From NCBI GenBank assembly GCA_964512675.1, contig CAZEJR010000005.1:1-64000 (forward strand): a stretch of DNA of 64,000 nucleotides, in the 5' to 3' direction. This DNA comes from A07HB70 sp964512675 (GTDB taxonomy: Archaea; Halobacteriota; Halobacteria; Halobacteriales; Haloferacaceae). Positions 32,299 through 40,468 of the stretch are shown one piece after another (position 1 is the stretch's first letter; each line of letters starts with the position of its first letter). The notes beneath the pieces were generated by a model. The model was not told the DNA's origin. It saw only the letters and a program-made list of their open reading frames with translations, and did not search any database. The position numbers and the translations under genes are program-made.

Positions 32299-34209
32299 GT
32301 GACGACGACACAGAGCGACCTCGCCGGCCTCTCGCGGTTCGTCTTCCGGGCACCGCGGTGGTACAACAGCCTCGGGTTCGCGCTCGCGCTGGCCGCCGTC
32401 GCCGGCGTCGCCGCCTTCGACGCCCGGCAGGGCGCCTCCGGCTGGTCGCGACTGCTCCTCCTCGGTCGAGACGCGTGGGAGGGGGTCTTCTTCATCGGCA
32501 TCCCCACCGTGGTCGCCGCGTTCGCGACGACGGGTGTCGACCGTCTCCTGGGCGGTCGACTGACGTACAGTCGGTCGTCGCTGCTCGCGCTGGTGTCGGA
32601 GCTGATCCTCGTCGTCATCGTCACGACCGCGGGTGTCGTCGACGTGCTGACGCCGCTGGCGCAGCCGTTCGTCTACGACGCGCTGATCGTGGCACTCGCC
32701 GCCGTCTTCGCGTTCCGTCTGCTCGTCGTGCTCGCCGTCTCGCGCTCCTCTATCCTCGTCGCCGCCGTCCCCGCCAGTGTCCAGACGCTCGCCGCCGCCG
32801 TCCTCCTGTTCGTCTACTCCGGCACGCTCCGATTTCTCGAGTTCGGCGGCCCGGTGCTGAGCGCCTACCTGCCGCACGTGTTTCCGTACCTCTCGCGCAC
32901 CGAGCAGGCGCCGCCGGAGCTCACGGCGATCGGCCCGAGCCACTTCGTCCTGCTCGGTGTCACCTGTGGTGTCTTCGGCGCCTCGGTGTACGGCTTCCTC
33001 CGCGTCGTCGACCGACCGTGGCGGCAGAGTCTCGGCGTGTCGATGCTCGACTTCCTGCGCGGGTTCGTCGGCTACGTCGCCGAGGGCTCGCACGAACTCG
33101 AGGAGTTCTTCGAGGACCTCGGTGAGGAGGCGGTCGTCCCCGTCTCGCTGCTCGTCTTTCGTCGCCCCGGCGGCGTCGAGAAGGCGCGGTTCGTCCTCCC
33201 GATGATCCACCCGGGTCCGATCGGTGAGATCGGCGGCGGAAACCTGCCGACCCGGGTCGCACAGTCGAGCGACGGGCTGGCGTTCGCGCCCCACGCCACC
33301 GCCGGTCACGACTTCAATCTCGTCACCGAACGGGAGGTGGACTCGCTGCTCGACGCCGTCGCTCGCGCGGAGTCGCGGCTCCGGTTCGACGACGACGCGA
33401 CCCCGAGCGTCCGGATCGCACACGGCGAGGCGTCGGTGCTCGGCCAGCGGTTCGGCGACAGCGCGCTCCTCGTCTCGACGTTCGCACCCGGTGTCGCCGA
33501 CGACGTCCAGTTCGGCGCGGGGATGCCCGCCCGCCTCGCCGCGCAGTCGACCGGACTGGAAGACGTCCTCCTCGTAGACGCACACAACTGCAACGTCGGT
33601 CTCGACGTCGAGGAGATCCCCCACGTCGCGCCGGGGAGCGAACGGGCGTTCGACCTCCACGACGCCGCCGAGGAGACGGGAGCGCGGCTCGTCGGGCGCG
33701 ACCCCGCGCCGCTGCGTCTGGGTGTCGCGTGGGACGAGACGGACTGGACGCCCTCGGAGGGGATCGGGCCGCTCGGCGTCCGGGTCGCCGTCGTCGACGT
33801 CGCCGGACAGACGACCGCCTACGTCCTCGTCGACGGCAACAACATGGTGCCGGGGCTGCGCCGGCGTATCCTCGACACGCTCGCCGGGCGCGTCGACGCC
33901 GCCGAGGTGATGACGACCGACACACACGTCGTCACGACCGTCGAGGCCGACAACCAGGTCGGCGAGGAGATCCCACACGACGCGCTGGTCACCCTCGTCG
34001 ACGACCTGACCGCCGCGGCGCTGGCGGACCGCGAGCCGGTCCAGTGCGCGGCTGCTACCGAGCGCGCACGGGTGACGGTGTTCGGCAACGACCGTACCGA
34101 GACGCTGGCGTCGCACGCGAACGCCGTCGTCTCTATCGGCGGGGCACTCGCGGCGGTGGTGATTCTCGCGGCGGTGGCCGTCAGTCTCCTCGTGTTCTTT
34201 CTCGCCTAA
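32299..34209 (+). CDS. DUF2070 family membrane protein
   Basis: 636 residues. The N-terminal third holds about seven membrane helices (WYNSLGFALALAAVAGVAAF, then LLALVSELILVVIVTTAGVV and others). A large soluble domain follows with FVLPMIHPGPIGEIGGGNLP, HATAGHDFNLVTEREVDSLL and DVLLVDAHNCNVGLDVE, and a single helix closes the C terminus (VVILAAVAVSLLVFFLA). This is the archaeal DUF2070 family, of unknown function. The conserved HPGP, HGT/AGHDFN and DxHN motifs suggest a metal- or phosphate-binding hydrolase. The GTG at 32299 follows 26 bp after guaAA. The stop overlaps the convergent DUF3194 gene by four bases. Confidence 0.9.
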   Translation: MTTTQSDLAGLSRFVFRAPRWYNSLGFALALAAVAGVAAFDARQGASGWSRLLLLGRDAWEGVFFIGIPTVVAAFATTGVDRLLGGRLTYSRSSLLALVSELILVVIVTTAGVVDVLTPLAQPFVYDALIVALAAVFAFRLLVVLAVSRSSILVAAVPASVQTLAAAVLLFVYSGTLRFLEFGGPVLSAYLPHVFPYLSRTEQAPPELTAIGPSHFVLLGVTCGVFGASVYGFLRVVDRPWRQSLGVSMLDFLRGFVGYVAEGSHELEEFFEDLGEEAVVPVSLLVFRRPGGVEKARFVLPMIHPGPIGEIGGGNLPTRVAQSSDGLAFAPHATAGHDFNLVTEREVDSLLDAVARAESRLRFDDDATPSVRIAHGEASVLGQRFGDSALLVSTFAPGVADDVQFGAGMPARLAAQSTGLEDVLLVDAHNCNVGLDVEEIPHVAPGSERAFDLHDAAEETGARLVGRDPAPLRLGVAWDETDWTPSEGIGPLGVRVAVVDVAGQTTAYVLVDGNNMVPGLRRRILDTLAGRVDAAEVMTTDTHVVTTVEADNQVGEEIPHDALVTLVDDLTAAALADREPVQCAAATERARVTVFGNDRTETLASHANAVVSIGGALAAVVILAAVAVSLLVFFLA

Positions 34210-34451
34210 CCGAGCAGGTCGTCGACCGCCGCCTCCGCGGCGGCGACCGCCTCGTCGACGACCGTGTCGGGGTCCGGGTCGGTCCCGTCTCCCGGGTTCA
34301 GATAGACGTCGACCGACAGCCGGTCGGCCTCGAACGAGACGGTCACGTCGAGGTCGTCGACCGCGGACTTGCGGTAGTGTGCGAAGACAATGCCCTCGGC
34401 GGCCTCTGCAGCCGTCTGTGCGACCTCTGCGTCGGTCGGTCCGTCGGTCAC
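34206..34451 (-). CDS. DUF3194 family protein
   Basis: 81 residues: EVAQTAAEAAEGIVFAHYRK, DLDVTVSFEADRLSVDVYLN, a DGTDPDPD linker and an Ala-rich helix (EAVAAAEAAVDDLLG). Small archaeal DUF3194 proteins are typically encoded next to prefoldin beta, as here (seven bp downstream of pfdB), but their role is unknown. The GTG at 34451 was chosen. It is the last gene of the rpl43-rpoP-pcc1-pfdB run. Confidence 0.85.
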   Translation of the reverse strand: MTDGPTDAEVAQTAAEAAEGIVFAHYRKSAVDDLDVTVSFEADRLSVDVYLNPGDGTDPDPDTVVDEAVAAAEAAVDDLLG

Positions 34452-34458
34452 GCGGGCG

Positions 34459-34848
34459 TCAGTCGCCGGCGCCCGGGCCGCCCGGTCCCGGCGGTGCGCC
34501 GCCGGCGCCGCCGAGCAGCTGCTGGAGCTCCTGCTGGAGGCTCTCGAACTGGTCCCGGACGCGCTTCTCCTGTTTCTCGAGCGACTCGACCCGGACCTCG
34601 AGCGAGCTGACCTTCTCGCTCAGGTTCTCCTCCGCATCGCCGTAGTCCGACTCCAACAGCAGCTCGCCGGCCTGTCGGTAGATGGTCGCGTCCTCGTCTA
34701 TCTCTCCGAGTGCGTCGAGTGCTGCCTGCGACTCCGACAGCGCCTCCTCGGCCTGCTGTTTCTGCTGTGCCACCTGCTGGGCGGTCTCCTGTAGGTCCTG
34801 CAGTTCCTCGACTTTCTCCTGCGCCTCCGGCGGGAGGTTCCCCTGCAT
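34459..34848 (-). CDS. pfdB: Prefoldin subunit beta
   Basis: 129-residue beta-class prefoldin, which with prefoldin alpha forms a hexameric chaperone delivering unfolded proteins to the thermosome. Two long coiled-coil helices (QEKVEELQDLQETAQQVAQQ and EKVSSLEVRVESLEKQEKRV) flank a beta hairpin with LGEIDEDATIYRQAGELLLE. The C-terminal Gly/Pro tail GGAGGAPPGPGGPGAGD is typical of halophile versions. The ATG at 34848 was chosen. It is in the conserved archaeal order after pcc1. Confidence 0.95.
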   Translation of the reverse strand: MQGNLPPEAQEKVEELQDLQETAQQVAQQKQQAEEALSESQAALDALGEIDEDATIYRQAGELLLESDYGDAEENLSEKVSSLEVRVESLEKQEKRVRDQFESLQQELQQLLGGAGGAPPGPGGPGAGD

Positions 34849-34887
34849 ACCAGAGGTGGAGGTCCACAGCGTGAAAAACCCACGACA

Positions 34888-35160
34888 TCAGCCCGCGCCG
34901 CCGGCGACCCGCTCGGCGACCCGGACGAGCCGCGTCCACGTCCCGCACGCGGCACGGAGGGCAACGAGGTCGGCTGCGGCGACACGGACGACCACCTCGT
35001 CCTCGGCCCGGTCTACCGCCGTCCGCGAGCGGTCGTCGACGGCGGCCATCTCGACCGCCTCGACGGCCACGCTGTCGGCCACGAGACGGGCACGGCGCTC
35101 GTCGGCATAGGAGAACCGCAGCACCGACTCGTGTGGACGGGCTGGGTCGTCGCCGGCCAC
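34888..35160 (-). CDS. KEOPS complex subunit Pcc1
   Basis: 90-residue Pcc1, the dimerisation subunit of the KEOPS complex that makes the t6A modification of tRNAs. The core reads HESVLRFSYADERRARLVAD, followed by AVEMAAVDDRSRTAVDRAE and LVALRAACGTWTRLVRVAE, with the short strand-helix pattern of the family. The GTG at 35160 begins four bp after the rpoP stop, so translation is probably coupled. Confidence 0.9.
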   Translation of the reverse strand: MAGDDPARPHESVLRFSYADERRARLVADSVAVEAVEMAAVDDRSRTAVDRAEDEVVVRVAAADLVALRAACGTWTRLVRVAERVAGGAG

Positions 35161-35164
35161 CGGG

Positions 35165-35299
35165 CTACTCGACGTCGACTTCCTTTATATCGGGGCTGCG
35201 CTCCTTGAGCAGCACCCGGTGACCGCAGTACGGACAGCGGACCCCGCCGTACTCGTCGAGTTCGACGTCGCGCTTGCACCGCGAACACTTGTAGCTCAT
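35165..35299 (-). CDS. rpoP: DNA-directed RNA polymerase subunit P (Rpo12)
   Basis: 44 residues, MSYKCSRCKRDVELDEYGGV then RCPYCGHRVLLKERSPDIKE, ending VDVE. The two CxxC knuckles bind the single zinc of this small RNA polymerase subunit. It is complete and of normal size. It lies one base downstream of the rpl43 stop and directly before pcc1, the usual archaeal arrangement. Confidence 0.97.
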   Translation of the reverse strand: MSYKCSRCKRDVELDEYGGVRCPYCGHRVLLKERSPDIKEVDVE

Positions 35300-35300
35300 C

Positions 35301-35582
35301 CTACGGCTCGTCCTCGCCGCCGGTCTCCGAGAGCGCCGCACGGATCGACCGCCGGACCTGCCGCCCGCCGGGCGTCTCGGGGCGGTAGGCGCCGCCGGTG
35401 AACGTCTCGCCGGTCGCCTCGTTCCTCCAGACGCCCGTTCCGACGCGGGTCACGTCGTCGCCGTCGACGGTCGCCGACTCGGTGTCGGCCTCGATCTCCT
35501 TTACACGCCGGCGGGCGACCCGGCCGTACCGCGCGCCGAAGCGACCGGCGCTACCGACCTCGCCTGCCTTCTCGTTTGTCAC
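35301..35582 (-). CDS. rpl43: Ribosomal protein eL43 (L37Ae) lacking zinc-finger cysteines
   Basis: 93 residues. The N terminus SAGRFGARYGRVARRRVKEI and C-terminal FTGGAYRPETPGGRQVRRSI are clearly eL43, a large-subunit zinc-ribbon protein. In the family the middle carries CPxC...CxxC; here it reads ESATVDGDDVTRVGTGVWRNEATGET and contains no cysteine at all, so the zinc site is lost while the flanking strands are kept. The GTG at 35582 follows a TATA-like GTTTAA at leaderless spacing. It is the first gene of the rpl43-rpoP-pcc1-pfdB unit. Confidence 0.92.
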   Translation of the reverse strand: MTNEKAGEVGSAGRFGARYGRVARRRVKEIEADTESATVDGDDVTRVGTGVWRNEATGETFTGGAYRPETPGGRQVRRSIRAALSETGGEDEP

Positions 35583-35610
35583 AGTAGCGTGTCATACCTG
35601 CGACGCGCTG

Positions 35611-35616
35611 TTAAAC
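35611..35616 (-). promoter_or_regulatory. TATA-like box for the rpl43-rpoP-pcc1-pfdB unit
   Basis: GGTTTAA on the minus strand, about 29-34 bp before the rpl43 GTG. It sits in the short gap after the DUF2103 gene. Confidence 0.5.
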
Positions 35617-35640
35617 CCTGCGAGTCCAGCCGCCGGCCCG

Positions 35641-36363
35641 TCAGGCTGCGAGATCCGTCTCCGCCAGCGCCTCGGAGAGGTCTGTGCGCACCCGCTCGCC
35701 GCTCTCGCGGTCCATCGCGGTCGTGACGACGCGGTTCTCCTGGACGCTGGACCCGTCTCTGAGAATCATCCGCACGTTGCCGTTCGCGTCGGCACGGGTC
35801 ACCTTCGCCCGGACGCCGCCGCGCGTCGACGACCCGCCGGCCTCGATCGGCCCGGGGATCACCTTCTTGACGTTCGGGTGGGCAGCGACGGCCTGTACCG
35901 CGGTCCAGCCGTCGCGATCGCCGATCAGCGTCGAGTGTGACCCGCCGAGCTTCTCGGCGGGCGCGGCGTCGACGACGGCGAGCGCGCGGTCGCCCCGTCC
36001 CGCCGCCGCCGCGGCCACGGGGTCGTCGTCGGGGACGCGCTTCAGTTCGTGGTGGAGGTCCGCACGGAGCGTCGCCACCGTCCGCCGGTCGCCGGCGACG
36101 TACACCGCGCCGGGACGCTTGCGCCGTACTTCGTCTCCGACCCGCCCCGCGTAGTTGCGGACCTGCCGGCGCTCGGTCTCCGGGTCGTCCTCGGGGGTCG
36201 TCGTCACGGTCGTCTCGCCGACGACCTCGTCGTCGTCGAGCACCGTCACCGTCGTCCGCTCCGGCCCGCAGTCGACGACGACGGCGTCGGCGTTCGCCGT
36301 CCGACAGACTAAGCAGTAGTCGCCCGGGCGGTCGAGCGGCGACCCGCACTCCCCGCAGTACAC
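35641..36363 (-). CDS. DUF2103 family zinc-ribbon protein
   Basis: 240 residues. The N-terminal zinc ribbon has C-x2-C twice (VYCGECGSPLDRPGDYCLVC). A central alpha/beta domain (AVVVDCGPERTTVTVLDDDE) follows, then the DUF2103 core: KLGGSHSTLIGDRDGWTAVQ, NVKKVIPGPIEAGGSSTRGG and RMILRDGSSVQENRVVT. The family is archaeal and of unknown function; the core looks nucleic-acid- or nucleotide-binding. The GTG at 36363 starts right at the zinc ribbon; earlier starts add MRRGPPTA. truD lies 46 bp upstream on the same strand. Confidence 0.88.
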   Translation of the reverse strand: MYCGECGSPLDRPGDYCLVCRTANADAVVVDCGPERTTVTVLDDDEVVGETTVTTTPEDDPETERRQVRNYAGRVGDEVRRKRPGAVYVAGDRRTVATLRADLHHELKRVPDDDPVAAAAAGRGDRALAVVDAAPAEKLGGSHSTLIGDRDGWTAVQAVAAHPNVKKVIPGPIEAGGSSTRGGVRAKVTRADANGNVRMILRDGSSVQENRVVTTAMDRESGERVRTDLSEALAETDLAA

Positions 36364-36408
36364 GGCGGTCGGTGGGCCGCGCCGCACAAGAGTCGTCCGC
36401 TCTTCCGC

Positions 36409-37773
36409 TCAGAGCCGCGACGGGCCGCGCTTCAGGTACTCGCGGCAGAGCACGGTTGCGTACGACCCCGGCGGGAGCGCGAACCGGAGCCGGTAGTCGC
36501 CTTCGGTCCGCTCGTCGACGGTCACCGTCGTCCTGAGTTGGACCGCACGGCGCGTCCCGGTCGACGCGAACGCCCCGGAGAGGTCGAAGTCGGACGGCTC
36601 GAGCCCGAGGTCGTCGAGGACCGCCCGCGTCAGGTCGCCGGGGTCGCCGTCCGCGAGGTCCGTCTCCGTCCCGACGAGCGGCGCGGTGACGAACGCCCGC
36701 CCTCGCCGGCAGTGACGCGCGACGACGTCGACGCGGCTGGTGTCGACACGCTGGAGCCGGTCGGCGTCGGGCCGCGGCGGCGCGTCGTCGGGGCCCGACC
36801 GGTCGGCGAACGCCACTACGTCGCCGGCGACCGGCTCGGAGAGCGGGAGGCCACGCTCCATCCGTGCCGAGACGACGCGGTTGAACACGAGCGACTGCGC
36901 GGCGTTGACGAACAGGCGCCGGAGCGCCGACGGGACCGCAGAGAGCGCCCACAGCCAGTCGTCGTCGGGCGACGACGCCGTCGCGCCGCGCTCGGCCAGC
37001 CGCGAGAGCATCGCGCGCTCGTGGCCCATCGGCCCCGGCATCCGCTCGGCAGCCGCACCCCACCGTGGCGTCGCCTGCCCCGCCTGCTCGTCGACGAACG
37101 CCCGTGCCGCGCGGGTGTCGTCCGGCTCCGCGTCCGCCGGCGACCCGCAGTAGGCGAGCACCGCGCCACGCGGGTCGTCCCGGAGGAGCCGGAGTCCGAC
37201 CTCGTGGGTGACGCGGCGCTCGCTCCCGAACCGCTGATGACCGAAGTAGTTCGGGACGGCGACCGCCGGTCGGCCGTCCTCGCCGCCGACCCGCAGGTCC
37301 GCCGTCACCGCCGCGGCGTTCGCGGGTCGGTCGGCGTCTCGGACCCGCAGCGTGAACCGGTTGCCCGCGAGGTCGCCGAACGTCAGGTCGCGGCCCAGCC
37401 GTCCGACCGGCTCCAGCTCGGCGTCTTCGAGCTCCGGGAGGGCTGCCGGCGTCGCGTCTCGGACGGTGACCAGCTGTGTCGTCACCGCGTTCCGGTCTTT
37501 CGTTCCCGCCCACGAGACGCGCTCGCGGCTCGCGCCGAGGGCGCCGGCGAGACGCCGCGCGAAGTGGGTCGTCTCCCACTCTCGGAGCGTCGCGCGAACG
37601 ACCAGGCAGGGGTACGAGCCGGGGTCGGCACCGAGCGGCTCGGGCGCGACCGTCTCTATCTCCTCGACCCGGAAGTCCTCCGGGCAGGCGCGCAGGCGGC
37701 CGCCGGTCCCGTCGGCGTCGCTCGCGTACCACGCGATCCCGACCGCCCGCTCCGCCGGCGGTGCGCGGCGCAC
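36409..37773 (-). CDS. truD: tRNA pseudouridine(13) synthase TruD
   Basis: 454 residues. TruD isomerises U13 of some tRNAs. The catalytic aspartate is D93 in SWAGTKDRNAVTTQLVTV. NYFGHQRFGS (substrate region) and FVNAAQSLVFNRVVSARMER are also diagnostic. The family insertion domain spans about residues 200-340. The GTG at 37773 was chosen because it overlaps the stop codon of pth2 by one base; longer in-frame readings run antisense-like through pth2. The next gene downstream is the DUF2103 gene. Confidence 0.95.
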   Translation of the reverse strand: MRRAPPAERAVGIAWYASDADGTGGRLRACPEDFRVEEIETVAPEPLGADPGSYPCLVVRATLREWETTHFARRLAGALGASRERVSWAGTKDRNAVTTQLVTVRDATPAALPELEDAELEPVGRLGRDLTFGDLAGNRFTLRVRDADRPANAAAVTADLRVGGEDGRPAVAVPNYFGHQRFGSERRVTHEVGLRLLRDDPRGAVLAYCGSPADAEPDDTRAARAFVDEQAGQATPRWGAAAERMPGPMGHERAMLSRLAERGATASSPDDDWLWALSAVPSALRRLFVNAAQSLVFNRVVSARMERGLPLSEPVAGDVVAFADRSGPDDAPPRPDADRLQRVDTSRVDVVARHCRRGRAFVTAPLVGTETDLADGDPGDLTRAVLDDLGLEPSDFDLSGAFASTGTRRAVQLRTTVTVDERTEGDYRLRFALPPGSYATVLCREYLKRGPSRL

Positions 37774-38111
37774 TAGTAGAGCGTGAGTTCGCCGGTCACG
37801 CCGTCGACGTCCCGCTCCGGGCCGGGCCCGACCGCGAGCGCGGTGACGGTCCCCGGCTCCACCTCGGTCCGGCCGGCGTCGCGCACGACGGCGTGGGGCA
37901 GTCCGCGCCCCTCGGCGTCGTCGGCGAGCCGAAAGAGCGCCTCCTCGCCGTCGGCTCTCAACACTACCTTTGTCTGTCCCGACCCTTTCCACTCGCTGCG
38001 GGTCCCGTCGTCGGCGTCCTCGGACGCCGAGAGCGAGGCGTGTGCGACCTGTGCGGCGAGCTTCCCGGTCCCGAGTCCGAGGTCGGCACGCGCGACGATT
38101 GCCTGCTTCAC
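37773..38111 (-). CDS. pth2: Peptidyl-tRNA hydrolase, Pth2 type
   Basis: 112 residues. Pth2 releases peptides from peptidyl-tRNAs that drop off ribosomes. The N terminus KQAIVARADLGLGTGKLAAQ, followed by VAHAS, is the signature with the catalytic Lys/Asp region. KWKGSGQTKVV-type sequence (SEWKGSGQTKVVLRADGEEA) and DAGRTEVEPGTVTALAVGPG complete the fold. The GTG at 38111 (VKQAIVARADLG) was chosen; upstream in-frame codons are not family-like. It is translationally linked to truD. Confidence 0.95.
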   Translation of the reverse strand: MKQAIVARADLGLGTGKLAAQVAHASLSASEDADDGTRSEWKGSGQTKVVLRADGEEALFRLADDAEGRGLPHAVVRDAGRTEVEPGTVTALAVGPGPERDVDGVTGELTLY

Positions 38112-38200
38112 GCCGTCTGCTCGGGCGAGCGGGGGGAAATAGCTGCCGCGGCAGCCCGGCCGTGTCGTCTCGCGCCGGCACCGCCAGCGCGACCGGGAGC

Positions 38201-38206
38201 TACTTT
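38201..38206 (+). promoter_or_regulatory. TATA-like box for dcd
   Basis: TACTTT at 38201-38206, 25-30 bp before the dcd GTG, in an otherwise very GC-rich gap. It indicates a leaderless dcd-thiR transcript. Confidence 0.5.
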
Positions 38207-38230
38207 GCTCCGGCACGTCCCGAGACGACC

Positions 38231-38815
38231 GTGATCCTCTCCGACCGGGATATCCTCGCGCGGCTGGAGACGGGCGATCTCCGGATCGACCCGATCTCGG
38301 ACGTCGAGCAGCAGGTCCAGCCGGCGAGCGTCGACCTCCGTCTGGGCACGGAGTTCCTCGAGTTCCAGCGCGCGAACATCTCCTGTATCCATCCCAACCG
38401 CGCCGACGAAGTAGAGGAGTACGTCGAGCCGACCCACGTCCAGGAGGGCGAGGAGTTCGTCCTCCACCCGGGCGACTTCGTCCTCGGCTCGACCAAAGAG
38501 CGGGTCGCCGTCCCGGACGACCTCGTCGCCCACGTCGAGGGTCGGTCGTCGCTCGGACGGCTGGCGGTCGTCATCCACGCCACCGCCGGGCTGGCCGACC
38601 CCGGATTCGAGGGCCACGTCACGCTCGAGCTGTCGAACCTCGGCACCGCGCCGGTCGCCCTGACGCCGGGAATGCGCATCTCGCAGATCACGTTCACCGA
38701 GCTGTCGTCGCCCGCAGAGCGACCGTACGGCGCGGAGCGCGGGTCGAAGTACCAGGGGCAGAGCGGGCCACAGGCGTCGCGTATCGGCTCGGACCCGGAG
38801 TTCGCGGAGAAGTAG
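38231..38815 (+). CDS. dcd: dCTP deaminase
   Basis: 194 residues, dUTPase-like fold. It converts dCTP to dUTP for thymidylate synthesis. It has ILSDRDILARLETGDLRIDP at the N terminus, QPASVDLRLGTEFLEF, and the active-site region HVEGRSSLGRLAVVIHATAG followed by LADPGFEGHVTLELSNLG with the catalytic Glu. The C-terminal KYQGQSGPQASRI flap is complete. The start is the GTG at 38231. The following ThiR ATG touches the dcd TAG with no gap. Confidence 0.95.
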   Translation: MILSDRDILARLETGDLRIDPISDVEQQVQPASVDLRLGTEFLEFQRANISCIHPNRADEVEEYVEPTHVQEGEEFVLHPGDFVLGSTKERVAVPDDLVAHVEGRSSLGRLAVVIHATAGLADPGFEGHVTLELSNLGTAPVALTPGMRISQITFTELSSPAERPYGAERGSKYQGQSGPQASRIGSDPEFAEK

Positions 38816-39727
38816 ATGCAGTTCGTCGAGGAGGTGGTCGTCGAGGAGTTCCTGCCGACCTACCGCTCGATGCTCGCGGCGGCACTCCGGGACCGCGGTC
38901 TCACCCAGCAGGAGGTTGCGTCGGCGCTCGGGCTGAGCCAGTCGGCGGTCTCGAAGTACGCGCAGGGTGGTGTCGAGCGGACCGACGCCGTCGCCGAGGA
39001 CGACCGCGTTCGCGAGCTGGTCGAGCGCGTCGCCGACGGCCTCGCCGCCGGCGAGATGAGCCGCGTACAGGCGCTCGCGGAGACGGAGGTGCTGATCCGG
39101 CGCCTCGCCGACGGCGACGTCCTCGCGCGCCTCCACGAGGCCGCGATGCCGGACCTCGCAGAGGCCGGCGGCCTCGACCTCCACGACCCCGAGGGGACGG
39201 TCCTCACCGCAGAGCGCGTCCGGTCGTCGGTGTCACGTGCGCTCCGGGCGCTGACCGACGCACCCGGGGTCGCGGCGCTCGTCCCCGCCGTCGGCTCGAA
39301 CGTCGTCGAGTGTCTGCCCGACGCCCGCGGCATCGAGGACGTCGCGGGCGTCCCCGGTCGTATCGTCGAGGTAAAGGGCCGACCGACCGTCCCCGCCGAC
39401 CCCGAGTTCGGCGTGAGCGAACACGTCGCCGAGGTGCTCCTCGCGGCGCGTGCCGCCGGCGCAGACGCCCGCGCCGCCGTGAACGTCCGCCACGACCCGT
39501 CGCTCGTCGCGGCACTCGAGTCGGCGGGCGTCGAGGCCGTCGAGTTCGACCCCGAGGCCGACCGCGAGACCCCGGCCGACGCGGTGCGGGCCGTGCTCGC
39601 GGCCCGGTCGGTCGGCGACCGGCTCGCGCTCTACCAGACCGGCGCCGTCGGTGTCGAACCCATCCTCTACGTCCTCGGCCCGGACGCGCCGGCGGCGGTA
39701 CGGACGGTGCGCGATCACCTCGTCTGA
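38816..39727 (+). CDS. thiR: ThiR-type thiamine regulator (HTH plus ThiN-like domain)
   Basis: 303 residues. An N-terminal Cro/XRE-like HTH (RDRGLTQQEVASALGLSQSA, then VSKYAQGGVERT, about 25-55) is followed by a helical linker and a C-terminal ThiN-like domain (VAALVPAVGSNVVECLPDAR, VAGVPGRIVEVKGRPTVPAD, VGVEPILYVLGPDAPAAVRT). In archaea ThiN forms thiamine phosphate when fused to ThiD. The HTH-ThiN fusions named ThiR instead sense a thiamine compound and repress thiamine genes. This protein has the latter layout, and thi4 in this window is a likely target. It is in one unit with dcd. Confidence 0.88.
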   Translation: MQFVEEVVVEEFLPTYRSMLAAALRDRGLTQQEVASALGLSQSAVSKYAQGGVERTDAVAEDDRVRELVERVADGLAAGEMSRVQALAETEVLIRRLADGDVLARLHEAAMPDLAEAGGLDLHDPEGTVLTAERVRSSVSRALRALTDAPGVAALVPAVGSNVVECLPDARGIEDVAGVPGRIVEVKGRPTVPADPEFGVSEHVAEVLLAARAAGADARAAVNVRHDPSLVAALESAGVEAVEFDPEADRETPADAVRAVLAARSVGDRLALYQTGAVGVEPILYVLGPDAPAAVRTVRDHLV

Positions 39728-39756
39728 TTTACGTCGCTGGCCGCCGAGGCTCCGCC

Positions 39757-40437
39757 GTGTCGAGTGAGTCCGACGGGGCGGCGGCGGCACAGTCGTTTTA
39801 CACCCGTTACGCGCGGCTCTACGACGCCGTCGCACGCCACGCCCCCGGCGTCGCGCGCCTCCGCGAACGGGTCGTCGACGCCCTCGACCCGCAGCCGGGC
39901 GAGACAGTGGTCGAGATGGGCTGTGGCACGGGCGCGAACCTCCCGGTCCTGCGCGACCGCGTCGGGCCGTCGGGCCGGGTCGTCGGGGTCGACTTCGCGC
40001 CCGGCGCCGTCTCCCTCGCCGACGAGCGGACGGCCCGCTGGCCGAACGTCGCCGTCGCGCGCGCCGACGCCCGGTGTCCACCCGTCGACGCTGCCGACCG
40101 CGTCCTCGCGACGTTCGTCGTCGGGATGCTCGACGACCCCGCCGGCGCGGTCCGAGGCTGGGTCGACCTCCTCCGGTCTGGCGGTCGCGCCGCGCTCCTC
40201 GACCTCGCGCGGACGACCCGCCCGCTCGCCCGCCCGCTGAACCTCGGCTTCCGGGCGGCTGTCGCGCTCTCCGCGCCGCCGGGGACACGGAGACGGACCG
40301 GCGACCCGACCCGCGCGCTCGACCGGCGGGTGGCCGCGGCACACCGTGCCGTCCTGGACGCGACCGCCCCCGTCGCGCGGTCGACCCACGCCGCCGGATT
40401 CGCGCGGCTCGTCGCGGGGCGGGTCCCGTCCCGGTAG
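39757..40437 (+). CDS. SAM-dependent class I methyltransferase
   Basis: 226 residues. A Rossmann methyltransferase with motif I TVVEMGCGTGANLPVLRDRV, motif II VVGVDFAPGAVSLADERTAR, and a post-II segment AVARADARCPPVDAADRVLA. Residues QSFYTRYARLYDAVARHAPG at the N terminus resemble the UbiE/phosphatidylethanolamine methyltransferase-like subgroup. The substrate is unknown. The GTG at 39757 lies 29 bp after thiR on the same strand, with only a weak A/T word (GATTTACG) between. Confidence 0.88.
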   Translation: MSSESDGAAAAQSFYTRYARLYDAVARHAPGVARLRERVVDALDPQPGETVVEMGCGTGANLPVLRDRVGPSGRVVGVDFAPGAVSLADERTARWPNVAVARADARCPPVDAADRVLATFVVGMLDDPAGAVRGWVDLLRSGGRAALLDLARTTRPLARPLNLGFRAAVALSAPPGTRRRTGDPTRALDRRVAAAHRAVLDATAPVARSTHAAGFARLVAGRVPSR

Positions 40438-40468
40438 CTATTCCCGTCCCGGCGCCGACGCCCGGGCC

